This document shows positions 18,885-28,234 of a stretch of 64,000 bases of DNA, one piece after another (the first letter of the stretch is position 1; each line of letters begins with the position of its first letter). The translations under genes were made by a program, and so were the position numbers. The stretch comes from JABFRZ01 sp964631945 (GTDB taxonomy: Bacteria > Planctomycetota > UBA1135 > GCA-002686595), in NCBI GenBank assembly GCA_964631945.1, contig CAZWAY010000001.1, positions 62,001 through 126,000 of the forward strand, given 5' to 3'. The notes beneath the pieces were generated by a model. The model did not search any database. It was not told where the DNA came from and saw nothing but the letters and a program-made list of their open reading frames with translations.

Positions 18885-19904
18885 TCACCAGCGCGGCTCG
18901 AGCTTCCAGTTCCGCACCGGGGCGCTCGGGGCGAACAGGAACAGCGCGGCCAGTCCACCGTGCGTGCCGCTGCCCGCGACCAAGCCGGCGTCGTTCACGG
19001 CGGCCGCCTCCCGGCACACCCAGCTCGGGTCCCCGGCCAGCGAGGCCACGGTCGCTTCGCGCCATCCGCCCGGATGGGTGGGCAGCCACAGCACGGCCTG
19101 GCCGTCGTCGTAGCCGGCGATCACGCCGTGGTTGTTCACGCTCAGCGCGGCGGCCGTGAAGCCGGCCGACAGGTTGGTCGTCTGGCCCCGGTAGCCCACG
19201 AAGGCGTGCTGCCGGCCGTAACTCGAGTACCAGGGGTTGTCGCGATCGCCGCCCACGGCCATCGCCTCGGCGATCGTGGCGCCGTCGTTGATGTCGGTGA
19301 CGAAGTCGAAGCCCGTGTTGTAGCCCGTCATGCACTCGTAGTCGGGCGAGACCGTGGCGCAGCTCAGGTCGTCGAGCGGGAGCGAGCCGATGAACTTGAA
19401 GGCGTGGTTGCCGTGCTCGCCGTCGCTCTCCATCGCGGCCTGGAAGCCCCAGTCGTTGAGGGCCGGGAGGTACGACACCTCGCCCAGGTTGTTGATGTCC
19501 TGCACGCTGCCCGAGGTGGCCGAGAGCGGGATGAGCACGCCGCCGCGCACCAGGAACGGATACAGCAGCGCGTCCATCGGATTGCGCAGGTTGCCCACGA
19601 TGTCGCCGAGGTCGTTGCTGGCCGTGATCGTGAACCCGTCGGGACCGATCTGCGTCGCGACCCCGTTCGAGACCAGGAACGAACGCGTGATCGTCTGGGT
19701 CGGGCAGCTCGAGCACGGCTTGCGCGTGAAGTAGATCGTGCCGACGACCTCGCCCACGGCGTTGATGTGCGCGACGTGGGGATTGACGGAGAAGCCGGCG
19801 GGCGTCGGCAACAGCGGCAGCTCGAGCAGGACCCCGTTCTGGGCGCCGACCGGGAGGGCGAGTGCGACGAGCAGGACGGCGAAGGTCGGGCTGGGCAACT
19901 TCAT
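18885..19904 (-). CDS. Secreted HAF-repeat protein
   Basis: A 339-residue protein with an ideal signal peptide (MKLPSPTFAVLLVALALPVGAQ). The body has short repeats ending in a D/N-I/N-N-x-G-x-V-x-G motif: HINAVGEVVGTI, ASNDLGDIVGNL, DINNLGEVSYL, VNNHGVIAGYD and VNDAGLVAGSG. This is the pattern of extracellular HAF-repeat proteins, thought to form a beta-propeller. CSSCPTQT and other paired Cys fit an oxidising compartment. Role unknown. Confidence 0.82.
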   Translation of the reverse strand: MKLPSPTFAVLLVALALPVGAQNGVLLELPLLPTPAGFSVNPHVAHINAVGEVVGTIYFTRKPCSSCPTQTITRSFLVSNGVATQIGPDGFTITASNDLGDIVGNLRNPMDALLYPFLVRGGVLIPLSATSGSVQDINNLGEVSYLPALNDWGFQAAMESDGEHGNHAFKFIGSLPLDDLSCATVSPDYECMTGYNTGFDFVTDINDGATIAEAMAVGGDRDNPWYSSYGRQHAFVGYRGQTTNLSAGFTAAALSVNNHGVIAGYDDGQAVLWLPTHPGGWREATVASLAGDPSWVCREAAAVNDAGLVAGSGTHGGLAALFLFAPSAPVRNWKLEPRW

Positions 19905-20216
19905 GGTTCTCTCCGTTGGCGAGCGCGGCGCCCGTTCGTGCCTTGGGGAATTCGTGGCAGGGGCCTGGCCCCGGGTGGATGCTAGGGACCACCCCTCGGG
20001 CCGAACCGTGACAGCGTGGCAACCCGCCAGCGCCTGTCGGGCCCGGCGTCATCGCCCTCGCGGCCCGGCTTCGAGTAGGCTCCGCGCGGTGTTCGCGCCG
20101 TCCCTTCCCGACCGCGGCCTCGACGGAACCGACCCGCGCGCTCACGTTCCGCATCATCGCGGCGCGAGCGAAGGCTGGCGCGGCGCGCGACGCGTGCGAC
20201 CCCGCACGGAACCCTC
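19905..20216. other. Divergent intergenic region, 312 bases
   Basis: The region between the HAF-repeat gene and the YfhO-like gene must carry both promoters. I find no gene, RNA or clear operator here. Confidence 0.45.
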
Positions 20217-22427
20217 GTGAGTCGCGCGCTCGCGTTCGGCGTGCTCGCGCTGCTGGTGGCCGCGCTCTTCGCCCCGATCCTGGCGCGCGGCCAGGTGCTC
20301 TTCCCGCGCGACAACCGGGCCGAGCTGGGCCTCCAGCCGCCGGATCCGGACGCGACCGCCAGCCGCTTCGACGACGAGGCGAACTATTTCGTCCCCGAGC
20401 TGCAGCATCACCTCCAGGGCGACCACAGCGGCTGGCTCTCGGTCTGGAACCCGCACGTCCAGCTCGGACGCCCCTCCTCGCACCTGTCGGGCCTCAGCCC
20501 GGCCTTCGTGCTGACGCGCGCGATCTCGTGGTTCACGCACGATCCCTTCGTCGTCTATTCGTGGCTGGCGAGCCTGACGCTGCTGCTCACCTGCCTCTTC
20601 GCCTACCTGTTCCTCGAGGCACTGGGCCTCGCTCCGTGGGCGAGCGTTTGTGGCGCGGCCGGCCTGGGCCTCGGCGTCTTCGCGCTGTACTGGGTCTCGT
20701 TCGTGATGTTCCTGGGCGGGCTGTGCTGGACGTGCGCCGGCCTGTGGCTCACGGCGCGCTTCGTGCAGCGACCGAGCTTCGCGCGCGGCCTGGGGATCGC
20801 CTTCGCGGTCCACGCCCTGCTCCTCGCCGCCTACCCGCAGCAGATCGTGTGGAGCGCCTACCTCCTGGCCGGATTCGGACTCGCGACCTGGTGGCGCAGC
20901 CCCGCGCGGCGGCCGCGGCGTCTCGTCGGCCTCGGCATCAGCGCGGTGTTCGGCGTGCTCGCCGCCCTGCCCGTCTACGGGGATCTGTGGGTGCAGTTCG
21001 CGCGCTCCGCGCGCATCGACACCGACCCGGAGTTCTTCCTGGCCTCGCTGCCGCCGAGTGGCTCGCTGCGCGACGTCGGCGTCTTCCTCGGCGGGCTGTT
21101 CGACATGTTCTGGCAGGGGAACCCGCTCGCGCCGGGCCCGACCAGGGGCTTCGCCGGGCTGTGCTTGACGCCCTTGTTCGCGAGCCTGGTGCTCGTCTCG
21201 TGGATGGACGGCCTGTGGCGGCGCACCTGGCCCTGGCTGGCCTTCAGCGCGGCGACGCTGCTCATCACGCTGGTCCCGTCCGCCTACCTCTTCGCGGTCG
21301 AGCACCTGGGGCTGTCGCTCTCGCGCTTCGTCCCGCTGGCCGCGGCGCTCGTGCCGCTGACCGTGGCCGGGGCCGTGGCGCTGGACCACCTGCTCGCGCG
21401 GGGCTTCGCGCATCCGTGGCGCGCGGTGGCCTGCGCGGCGCTCGCCCCGACCGTGGCGCTGCTCGGCGCGCGCGGAGCCGCGCTGGACGGCGCGCGCGTG
21501 GCCCTGGGACTGCTGCTGTTCGCCGGCTTCGCCCGGCTGGTCTTCGCGCGCCGCGGGTTGCTGGCCCTCGGTTTGGTCGTGGTCTCGGTGTTCGCCTATG
21601 GCTCGGAACTCCTGCTGGCGCGTCCGCGCGACTCGATCGCCACGACCTCGCCGCTCGTCGAGCGGCTGCGCGAGCTGACGCCGGCGGGAGAACGCTATGC
21701 CCTGCTGGGCAACGAGGCCGGGACGCTGCTGCCGCCGAACATGGAGGCACTGCTCGGGCTCACCAGCCTGCACAGCTACGACTCGCTGTCCTCGCGCGCC
21801 TACCAGCGCTGGGTGCTCGGATTCTCCGAACAGGGCGCGCGGATCCGCGGGCGCTCCTTCAAGCGCATCGTCGGCGAGTCGAAGCTCGACGACGAGGGCT
21901 TCGAGCTGAGCGACGTGTCCGTCGTGGCCAGCGGCAGACCGCTGCAATCCCCCGAGCTGCGCTACCTCGGAACCGCGGGCACGCTGTTCCTGTTCGCGCC
22001 GAAGCGCGCGCCGCGCTTCGCTTCGCGCTTCCTGGAGGACGCGGGCGAACGCCCCGCGGGCGAGAACCTGCGCCTCGAGGGGCTGGCGCGGCGCGCCTCG
22101 GCGCCGGTCTCCGTCGTGGCGCGGCGCGACGACGCACTCGAGCTCGAGTTCGAGCCCTCGGCGCGGGCCTCGTTCGTGCTCCTGAGCCTGCAGCACCATC
22201 CCCACTGGACGGTAGCTGCGGACGCGGAGGTCCAGCGCCTGCGCCTGAACGGGTTCTACCTGGGGGCCTGGCTCGGCCCCGGAGCCACGCGCGTGCGCTT
22301 CTCGTTCCGCCCGTATGCGCGCTGGATGTGGATCGTCCACGCCGGCTTCGCGCTGGCTGCGCTGGTCGCGCTCGGCGCGGCCCTGCTGCCGCTCAACGCG
22401 TCAGCGCGAGCTCCAGGGCGTCCGTGA
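20217..22427 (+). CDS. YfhO-like multi-spanning membrane protein
   Basis: A 736-residue integral membrane protein starting at GTG. An initial helix (ALAFGVLALLVAALFAPIL) is followed by a soluble loop with DRxxLFPRDN-like and NYFVPELQHHL segments, then about ten further helices up to residue 480. A C-terminal extracytoplasmic domain is beta-rich. The layout matches YfhO/GT-C-fold proteins, involved in glycosylation of cell-envelope polymers such as lipoteichoic acid in Firmicutes. The donor and acceptor here are unknown. Its 3' end overlaps the convergent FG-GAP gene by 35 bases. Confidence 0.82.
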   Translation: MSRALAFGVLALLVAALFAPILARGQVLFPRDNRAELGLQPPDPDATASRFDDEANYFVPELQHHLQGDHSGWLSVWNPHVQLGRPSSHLSGLSPAFVLTRAISWFTHDPFVVYSWLASLTLLLTCLFAYLFLEALGLAPWASVCGAAGLGLGVFALYWVSFVMFLGGLCWTCAGLWLTARFVQRPSFARGLGIAFAVHALLLAAYPQQIVWSAYLLAGFGLATWWRSPARRPRRLVGLGISAVFGVLAALPVYGDLWVQFARSARIDTDPEFFLASLPPSGSLRDVGVFLGGLFDMFWQGNPLAPGPTRGFAGLCLTPLFASLVLVSWMDGLWRRTWPWLAFSAATLLITLVPSAYLFAVEHLGLSLSRFVPLAAALVPLTVAGAVALDHLLARGFAHPWRAVACAALAPTVALLGARGAALDGARVALGLLLFAGFARLVFARRGLLALGLVVVSVFAYGSELLLARPRDSIATTSPLVERLRELTPAGERYALLGNEAGTLLPPNMEALLGLTSLHSYDSLSSRAYQRWVLGFSEQGARIRGRSFKRIVGESKLDDEGFELSDVSVVASGRPLQSPELRYLGTAGTLFLFAPKRAPRFASRFLEDAGERPAGENLRLEGLARRASAPVSVVARRDDALELEFEPSARASFVLLSLQHHPHWTVAADAEVQRLRLNGFYLGAWLGPGATRVRFSFRPYARWMWIVHAGFALAALVALGAALLPLNASARAPGRP

Positions 22428-24213
22428 ATTCGCGCTGGCGGCCGAGGCGCCACACGGCCTGGAAGGTCAAGCCCTCCAGCCGGGTGGCGGGCGGAACGTG
22501 CAGCGTGATCTCGACCTCGGTGTGCGCCGGCGCGGCGACGGCCGTCCACGCACCGAGCAAGGTGCGCGGGTCGAGCAGCAGTCCGGTGCGTTCGGCCAGG
22601 AGCGGATCGTCGGCGCGCCGCGTGGACACGAGCAGACGGGCTTCCGCGCCCTTGCCAGCGAAGGCCGCGGGCACGGGCAACCGGAAGGTCAGGTCCGTGC
22701 CCGGACTGCCGTCGCCCTCGATGAGCTCGAGGCTCCCCTCCGGCTCCGGCCCATGGCCGAAGGACTGGGTCGCCGCGACGGTCGCGCGCGTGCTCGCGTC
22801 GTCGCTGCTGTCCGCGAGGGCGACAGCCCCGAGGTCGACGGACGGCGAGTCGCTCCCCGGCCCGGGTCCGGCCATCCTGGCCGGCGCGCTCCCGCTCAGG
22901 AACGTGAGGTACAGCGCCCCGCTGTTCGATCCTCCGTCGTCGTCGTTGCGCGCGCCGATGACCACGTCGCGCACACCGTCGCGGTCGAAATCGCCGAGCG
23001 GCGCGAGCGAGGAGCCCAGCCAGTCCCAGGTGTTGAGCGCCCGGCGCGGGAAGTTCCCCTCCAGGGCGCTGATCTTCTGGTGGAAGGCCACCGTCCCCTG
23101 CGCCGTCAGGAAGAGCACGTAGACCGCGCCCTTCTCCGCGCCGCCGTCTCCGTCCTTGACGGTGCCGACGGCGAGCTCGGTGATGCCATCCCCGTTCAGA
23201 TCGCCCAGCGCGGCCACCGACGTGCCGAACTGGTCCGGCGATTCGAGCAGGCCCGTGAAGCCGCCCGAGCGCGAGCTGATCTTGCGGTGGTCCTTCACGG
23301 TTCCGTCGGAGCGCAGGTAGAGCAGCCACACGGCCCCCGCGTTCACGGCGCCGTCGTCGTCCAGCGCGGCTCCGACGGCCAGGTCGACGACGCCGTCGCC
23401 GTCGAAGTCCCCCAGGTTCGCCAGCGAGAACGCGAACCAGTCGAGGTTCTTGAGGCGTCCCGTGAAGCCGCCCATGCCGCTCGCGATCTTCACGTGGCGC
23501 TTGACGGTGCCGTCGGTGCGCAGGAACAGGATCCAGATGGCCCCCCGCCGCGTCCCTCCCGTGCCATCGGTCGGCGCGCCCACGGCGAGGTCGATGACGC
23601 CGTCGCCGTCCAGGTCACCGAGCGAGGCCACCGAGCGGCCGAACTCGTCGTTGGCGCGCAGCGGACCGGTGAAGCCCCCCTGGGTGCTCGAGATCTTGGA
23701 GGTGCGCTTGACGGTGCCGTCGGGGTTGAGCAGCAAGATGTAGAGGGCACCGCGGTTCGTGCCGCCATCGTCGTCGTAGTTCGCGCCCACCGCCAGGTCG
23801 CCCACGCCGTCGCCGTCCAGGTCGCCGATGCCGGCGAGCGAGCGGCCAAGCTGGTCCCCCTCGTCGAGCACCCCCGTGAAGCCACCGGCCAGCGCGCTGA
23901 TCTTCTGCGCCCGGAGCACCGTCCCGTTCGGGCGCAGGAAGATCACGTAGGCCGCGCCCTTGTCGAGCCCCCCGTCGTCGTCCCCGAGGGCGCCGCTGGC
24001 GAGATCGAGCACGCCGTTGCCATCCAGGTCGCCCAGGACCGCCACGGACCGGCCGAGCTGATCGTTGATGTGCAGGTAGGGCGCGAATCCACCCTGGGTG
24101 TTGCTGATCTTCTGGAGGCGCGCCACCGTGCCCGGCCCGAGCTGGGCCGAAGGGCTCGCCTCCAGCGCCCAGAGGGTCAGCGCGAGCGCGGCGAGGGACG
24201 GCCGAAGCGACAT
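22393..24213 (-). CDS. Secreted FG-GAP (integrin-alpha-like) repeat protein
   Basis: A 606-residue secreted protein. The start at 24213 (MSLRPSLAALALTLWALEAS) follows GGAG and opens a signal peptide; an in-frame start 90 bases upstream adds a non-signal leader. Six FG-GAP repeats each hold a calcium-loop motif, for example GDLDGNGVLDL, GDLDGDGVGDL and GDFDGDGVVDL, separated by KISxxxGGFTG linkers. They should fold as a Ca-binding beta-propeller. The last 140 residues form a separate beta-rich domain. It is a paralogue of the gene at 30568, sharing the repeat region but not the C-terminal domain. Function unknown. Confidence 0.87.
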   Translation of the reverse strand: MSLRPSLAALALTLWALEASPSAQLGPGTVARLQKISNTQGGFAPYLHINDQLGRSVAVLGDLDGNGVLDLASGALGDDDGGLDKGAAYVIFLRPNGTVLRAQKISALAGGFTGVLDEGDQLGRSLAGIGDLDGDGVGDLAVGANYDDDGGTNRGALYILLLNPDGTVKRTSKISSTQGGFTGPLRANDEFGRSVASLGDLDGDGVIDLAVGAPTDGTGGTRRGAIWILFLRTDGTVKRHVKIASGMGGFTGRLKNLDWFAFSLANLGDFDGDGVVDLAVGAALDDDGAVNAGAVWLLYLRSDGTVKDHRKISSRSGGFTGLLESPDQFGTSVAALGDLNGDGITELAVGTVKDGDGGAEKGAVYVLFLTAQGTVAFHQKISALEGNFPRRALNTWDWLGSSLAPLGDFDRDGVRDVVIGARNDDDGGSNSGALYLTFLSGSAPARMAGPGPGSDSPSVDLGAVALADSSDDASTRATVAATQSFGHGPEPEGSLELIEGDGSPGTDLTFRLPVPAAFAGKGAEARLLVSTRRADDPLLAERTGLLLDPRTLLGAWTAVAAPAHTEVEITLHVPPATRLEGLTFQAVWRLGRQREFTDALELALTR

Positions 24214-24354
24214 GTGGGGGACTCCTAATTTCTGGCCCTGGAAGCCGTTTCCGAGGCCGGAAACTTCTTCTCCATAGGATCGCCCAAATTGCGCTGCTGC
24301 CAAGCCCCGGCGTCGGGATTCTGGCCAGGTCCTGGAGCGCGGAGCCCGGCCCGC

Positions 24355-26283
24355 TCAGTGGGCCACGAGCTCCAGGTCGAAGGAGAGGTCGTCGCTGGTC
24401 GCGCTCGCCTGGTGGAGCTCGACGGCGATCGTGTTGGTGCCGTCCACCAGCAGGCGCGGGTCGAGGCTGGTGGTCTGGAACAGGTTCTCGTCCGCGCCCG
24501 CGACGTCGAAGCCGGCCAGCGTGCTGGCGCCGACGCCGGTGCGGGGCAGGTTGAAGCGCGCGGCTTCGGTGCCGTTCACGTAGACGAGCACGCCGTCGTC
24601 GCGCAGCAGCCGGCAGGCGAGCCAGTCGATGCTGGCGGCCTGGGTCACGCTGAAGGTCGTGCGCAGCCAGGTGGTCGGGTGCTTGGCCTGCGGATCGCCC
24701 CCGAAGCTCGCGACCGTCGCCTCGTCGCCCTCGCCGTAGCCGACCTGCGCGGGTCCGACGGCCCAGCCCGAGTCGTCGAAGCCCGGGTCCTTCCAGGTCG
24801 CCCCGGGCTCGAGGCCGGTGTCGAGGTAGCTCCAGTTCGAGCCGCGCGCGAGCAGGGTCGTGCCCGCCCCCAGCCCCACGAGCTCCAGCGCGAAGCTGAT
24901 GTCGCTCGAGTTGGCCGCGGACTGGTGCACCTCGACCGCGATGACGTTCGTGCCCGCGACCAGCAGGCTCGGGTCGAAGGTGAAGGGGAAGAAGGTGGAC
25001 TCCTCGTCGCCGCTGACGGCGGCCGAGGCCAGCGTACTGGCCGTGATCGCGCCGCCTGGCAGGTTCACGCGCGCCACCTCGGTGCCGTTCACGTGCACCA
25101 CGGCGCCGTCGTCGTAGAGCAGGCGGAACTGCAGCTGGCCGAAGGCGCTCGGGTCGGCCACGGTGAACGAGCTCCGGAACCAGGTGGTGATGTACTTGTC
25201 AGCCGCGACCCCGCCGAAGCCCACCGTGGTGACCTCGTCCCCGTCGCCGTAGCCGAGCTCGGCATTGCCCGTACCCCAGGCGGAATCGTCGAAGCCCGGC
25301 GTGGTCCAGCTCGGGCCCGGATCGATGCCCGTGTCCAGGAACCTCCAGCTGCCGCCCGCGCCGATCAGCAGGGTCTGGCCGGGATCGATGCCGCCCTTCG
25401 GGAGCGTGAAGCTGTCCACCACCACGTCGTCCGTGGTGACGAACTGGATGCGCGCGAGCTGACCGTCGGCCCGGATGTCCAGCGCTCCATCCGCCGCGTT
25501 GAAGCGCAGCTCGCTGCCTCCGATCGGCGTGCCGAAGGCGTAGCGCGCGTTGCCGCCGAGGCCGTTCACGAAGTACGGGAAGCCCGAGACGCTCATGCGC
25601 TCGTACAGGTGGTCGTGACCCGTGAGCACGAGCGAGGCGCCCCACTCCCGGAACGGCCACTGCAGTTCACCGTGGGAGCCGTGCACCGAGCTCGAGCAGT
25701 AGGGCGCGTGGTGCAAGTACACGACCTTGAAGGCCGCGCGCGAGGCGGCCAGGCGCTGCTCGAGCCATTGGGCCTGGATCGAGTCCGGCCCGATGCCGTC
25801 GGGCTCGGCGGGGTCGCTGTCGAGCGCGAACAGGTGCACGGAGCCGCGCCGGAACTCGTAGTAGCGCTCGTTGCCGTTCAGCGCGAAGTAGCTCAGGTAG
25901 GGCAGCGCGCCGGCCGTCAGCCAGTCGTGGTTCCCGAGGCTCGGGAAGAAGCGCCTCGTCGCCGCGCCGGCGCCATAGGACCCGAGATAGGGATGGATGT
26001 AGTCGTGGTAGTGCTGCCCGATGTTCTGGTCGATCGTGGTCGCGCTCCCGCTGGGGTAGTTGTTGTCGCCCAGCGTGATCACGAAGCCCGGATCGAGCGC
26101 GTGCACCAGCGCCGCCACGGCGAAGGACCCGGGGTTGGTCGTGCCGTAGTCGCCGATGGCGACGAAGTGGACGGGCTCGCGCGGCAGGGGCCCCGGCTTC
26201 ATGGGCTGGGTGGGCGCTGACTGGGCCGCGAGGAGCGGCGCGAGGATGAGGCCGAGGGTCGTGCCGAGGAAAGCGTTGCGCAT
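24355..26283 (-). CDS. Secreted metallophosphoesterase with two C-terminal beta-sandwich repeats
   Basis: A 642-residue protein with a signal peptide (MRNAFLGTTLGLILAPLLAAQ). Residues about 35-285 form a calcineurin-like phosphoesterase of the purple-acid-phosphatase/tartrate-resistant type: FVAIGDYGTT, FVITLGDNNY, FPSLGNHDW, LHHAPYCSSS and VLTGHDHLYER carry the dimetal ligands. Two tandem copies of about 165 residues follow (SWRFLDTGIDPGPSW...FDDSAWGTG and NWSYLDTGLEPGATW...FDDSGWAVG), probably galactose-binding-like sandwiches (DDGAVVHVNGTEVAR, DDGVLVYVNGTEAAR). Likely an extracellular phosphatase for phosphate scavenging; the substrate is not evident. Confidence 0.9.
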   Translation of the reverse strand: MRNAFLGTTLGLILAPLLAAQSAPTQPMKPGPLPREPVHFVAIGDYGTTNPGSFAVAALVHALDPGFVITLGDNNYPSGSATTIDQNIGQHYHDYIHPYLGSYGAGAATRRFFPSLGNHDWLTAGALPYLSYFALNGNERYYEFRRGSVHLFALDSDPAEPDGIGPDSIQAQWLEQRLAASRAAFKVVYLHHAPYCSSSVHGSHGELQWPFREWGASLVLTGHDHLYERMSVSGFPYFVNGLGGNARYAFGTPIGGSELRFNAADGALDIRADGQLARIQFVTTDDVVVDSFTLPKGGIDPGQTLLIGAGGSWRFLDTGIDPGPSWTTPGFDDSAWGTGNAELGYGDGDEVTTVGFGGVAADKYITTWFRSSFTVADPSAFGQLQFRLLYDDGAVVHVNGTEVARVNLPGGAITASTLASAAVSGDEESTFFPFTFDPSLLVAGTNVIAVEVHQSAANSSDISFALELVGLGAGTTLLARGSNWSYLDTGLEPGATWKDPGFDDSGWAVGPAQVGYGEGDEATVASFGGDPQAKHPTTWLRTTFSVTQAASIDWLACRLLRDDGVLVYVNGTEAARFNLPRTGVGASTLAGFDVAGADENLFQTTSLDPRLLVDGTNTIAVELHQASATSDDLSFDLELVAH

Positions 26284-26472
26284 GGAGAAGTGCGAGACGA
26301 GGGAACCGACCCCTGGATCATAGGGTGCGCGGACGTTCCGCGCTGGGCTGGCCAGAGCTCCTGCCCGACCAGAGCCGACGCCTGGCTGCCTGCGCGCGTC
26401 GCAGAGCGGCAACGTCGAGCTCGACGCCGAGCCCGTCCAGCTGATCCCGGGAGCAAGCCGCGTCGGGTGTGC

Positions 26473-27846
26473 CTACTTGCCGGTCGAGATCCGGAGCTGC
26501 GCCGTGCGTCCGTGGAACTCGAAGCGCACCTGGCCGAGCTCGAGCGGCGCGCGCGTGAGCTCGTGGCGCAGGCCCAGCTCCACGCCGACGATTCCGCCGG
26601 GTCGCGGCGCGGATCCGAGCGCGAGGCGCCACTGCGGCGCGTGCACGAGCCGTGGATCGCCGCCGTCCTCGGGTTCGTAGCCGAAGAGCGCGCAACTCGT
26701 CAGCACGCGTTCGCGCTGGGGGTCGTCGAGGGCGAGCTCGACCGCGCTCACGTCGGCGAAGGGAGCGCGTGCGTGGAGCTCGAGCGCGTCCAGGCTCGCG
26801 GCGTAGCGCGTCAGGACGTCGCTGCGCGTGATGCCCGGCTCGCGCGGCGCCAGCTCGGCATGCCAGCCGGCCAGGAAGCGCGCGTCGTACTCGAGCGTGA
26901 AGAGCTGCAGCGGGGCGCTGGGCATCTCCACGCCGAGCAGGCGGAACCAGGGCAGCGTCTCCGTTCCGAGCGCGCGCGTGACCGGCGCGTCGAAGACCTC
27001 CACCTGGCTGGCGCGCAGGCGCCGCGCGAGCTCGTCGCTGGCGCCGACGCTCTCCAGCCCGAGCGCCAGGCCGCTGCTGCCGGCCGCCAGACCCGCCGCG
27101 CCCGCCGGCAGGAACTCGAGGTAGGTGCGCTGGCCGTAGAGGTACAGGCCGGTGTACGCGCCGTCCTTGCGCACGGTCTCGCGCTCCTCGCTCACGGCGA
27201 ACTCGCCGCGCAGGAACGGCGAGTGCACGAGTGCGTCATAGGTCTCCCGCTCGACCACGAAGAACACGTGGTTGAGCAGCACCGGCGCCGGTCGCTGGGC
27301 GCGCCAGCGCTCGGCCAGCGCCGCCAGCTCCCGCCATACCGGCGCCTCGCGATCGAGCGGCGAGGCCAGGCCCAGGACCTCGGTCGCGCGCGGCACGGGC
27401 CGACTCTCGAGCTCCAGCGCGAGCGCTAGCGGCTGACCCGTGACGAACGGATCGAACATCTCGACCACGGCCGTGAAGCGCGTGCCCGCTGGTCGCACAG
27501 ACGCGCGGATCGAATCGAGATCGAGCGTGAGCCCGCGCTCCGCACCCACCGCGCGGCACAGACCGCGGTAGTAGCGCTCCAGGAAGGAGTCCAGGAACGC
27601 CTCGTCGACGACGACGTCGCCCTCGAGGCGCAGCGCCAGGGCATAGGAGAAGTACGAGTCCGAGTCGGCCACGAACATCCCCGGCGCGAAGGCCAGATCC
27701 TCGAACCCGGAGAGCTCGATCTCGGGCGCGAAGTCGAGCGGGAACTCGAGGCGCTCGCCGCGCCAGCCGCTGGGCGGCGTCAAGAGCGAGGGCTTCGCTC
27801 CGGACTGGGGCAGCGCGAGCAAGACGAGCGCGGCGAGGGCGAGCAT
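26473..27846 (-). CDS. Exported DUF5829-like protein
   Basis: A 457-residue protein with a signal peptide (MLALAALVLLALPQSGA). The first 170 residues contain LEFPLDFAPEI, GFEDLAFAPGMF and DSYFSYALAL, a pattern often seen in secreted proteins of unknown function. Residues about 195-400 start with NHVFFVVERETYDALVHS and contain TGLYLYGQRTYLEFLPAG, resembling DUF5829, whose fold recalls glyoxalase-type domains. No catalytic residues can be named. It is followed, only 10 bases from its start, by the DUF1801 gene on the same strand, so a common transcript is likely. Confidence 0.72.
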   Translation of the reverse strand: MLALAALVLLALPQSGAKPSLLTPPSGWRGERLEFPLDFAPEIELSGFEDLAFAPGMFVADSDSYFSYALALRLEGDVVVDEAFLDSFLERYYRGLCRAVGAERGLTLDLDSIRASVRPAGTRFTAVVEMFDPFVTGQPLALALELESRPVPRATEVLGLASPLDREAPVWRELAALAERWRAQRPAPVLLNHVFFVVERETYDALVHSPFLRGEFAVSEERETVRKDGAYTGLYLYGQRTYLEFLPAGAAGLAAGSSGLALGLESVGASDELARRLRASQVEVFDAPVTRALGTETLPWFRLLGVEMPSAPLQLFTLEYDARFLAGWHAELAPREPGITRSDVLTRYAASLDALELHARAPFADVSAVELALDDPQRERVLTSCALFGYEPEDGGDPRLVHAPQWRLALGSAPRPGGIVGVELGLRHELTRAPLELGQVRFEFHGRTAQLRISTGK

Positions 27847-27856
27847 GGGTCCTCGT

Positions 27857-28207
27857 CTAGCGCGCCGCCTGGCGCAGGAGGGCTGCGAAGGCCCGCTCGT
27901 CGATGTCCGCGACCTTGCGCACCTTGATGTGGCGCACGTACTGCGCCTTGCCCTCGAGGAGGCCGCGCGGGTCGGTCAGCGCGGAGCCGTGGAAGAAGCC
28001 GAACTGGACGAAGCCCCTGTCCGAGTAGACGTAGGCGACCGGGGCCTTCGCCTTCAGCCAGCAGCCGTTGCCCCACTTCACGGACTCCGTGAGCTTCGGG
28101 GCGACGCGCTGCACGAACCTGCGCAGCGCGCGGATGATCGCGCGGTTCTTCGGCGGCTGATCCGCGAGGTAGAGGTCGAACGTGGCGTAGGCCTTCATCT
28201 TCGGCAT
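27857..28207 (-). CDS. DUF1801 family protein
   Basis: A 116-residue cytoplasmic protein: KMKAYATFDLYLADQPPKNR, LTESVKWGNGCWLKAKAP and GFVQFGFFHGSAL are hallmarks of the YdhG/DUF1801 fold. ATG at 28207 is chosen since GGGAG lies 8 bases upstream and the broken copy at 30460 starts at the same codon (MSKMK against MPKMK). A GTG at 28216 would add three residues. It is in line with the prolyl oligopeptidase upstream (27 bases) and the DUF5829-like gene downstream. Confidence 0.85.
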   Translation of the reverse strand: MPKMKAYATFDLYLADQPPKNRAIIRALRRFVQRVAPKLTESVKWGNGCWLKAKAPVAYVYSDRGFVQFGFFHGSALTDPRGLLEGKAQYVRHIKVRKVADIDERAFAALLRQAAR

Positions 28208-28234
28208 GGCGGTCACTCCCGACTCGGGCCCGGG

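Noticed and set aside
10044..19997. Shared ACCACCCCTC upstream of two secreted-protein genes (10044 and 19988)
   Set aside because: Ten shared bases at different distances from the starts (about 31 and 84) in GC-rich DNA can occur by chance; there is no third copy at other secreted genes that I can see.
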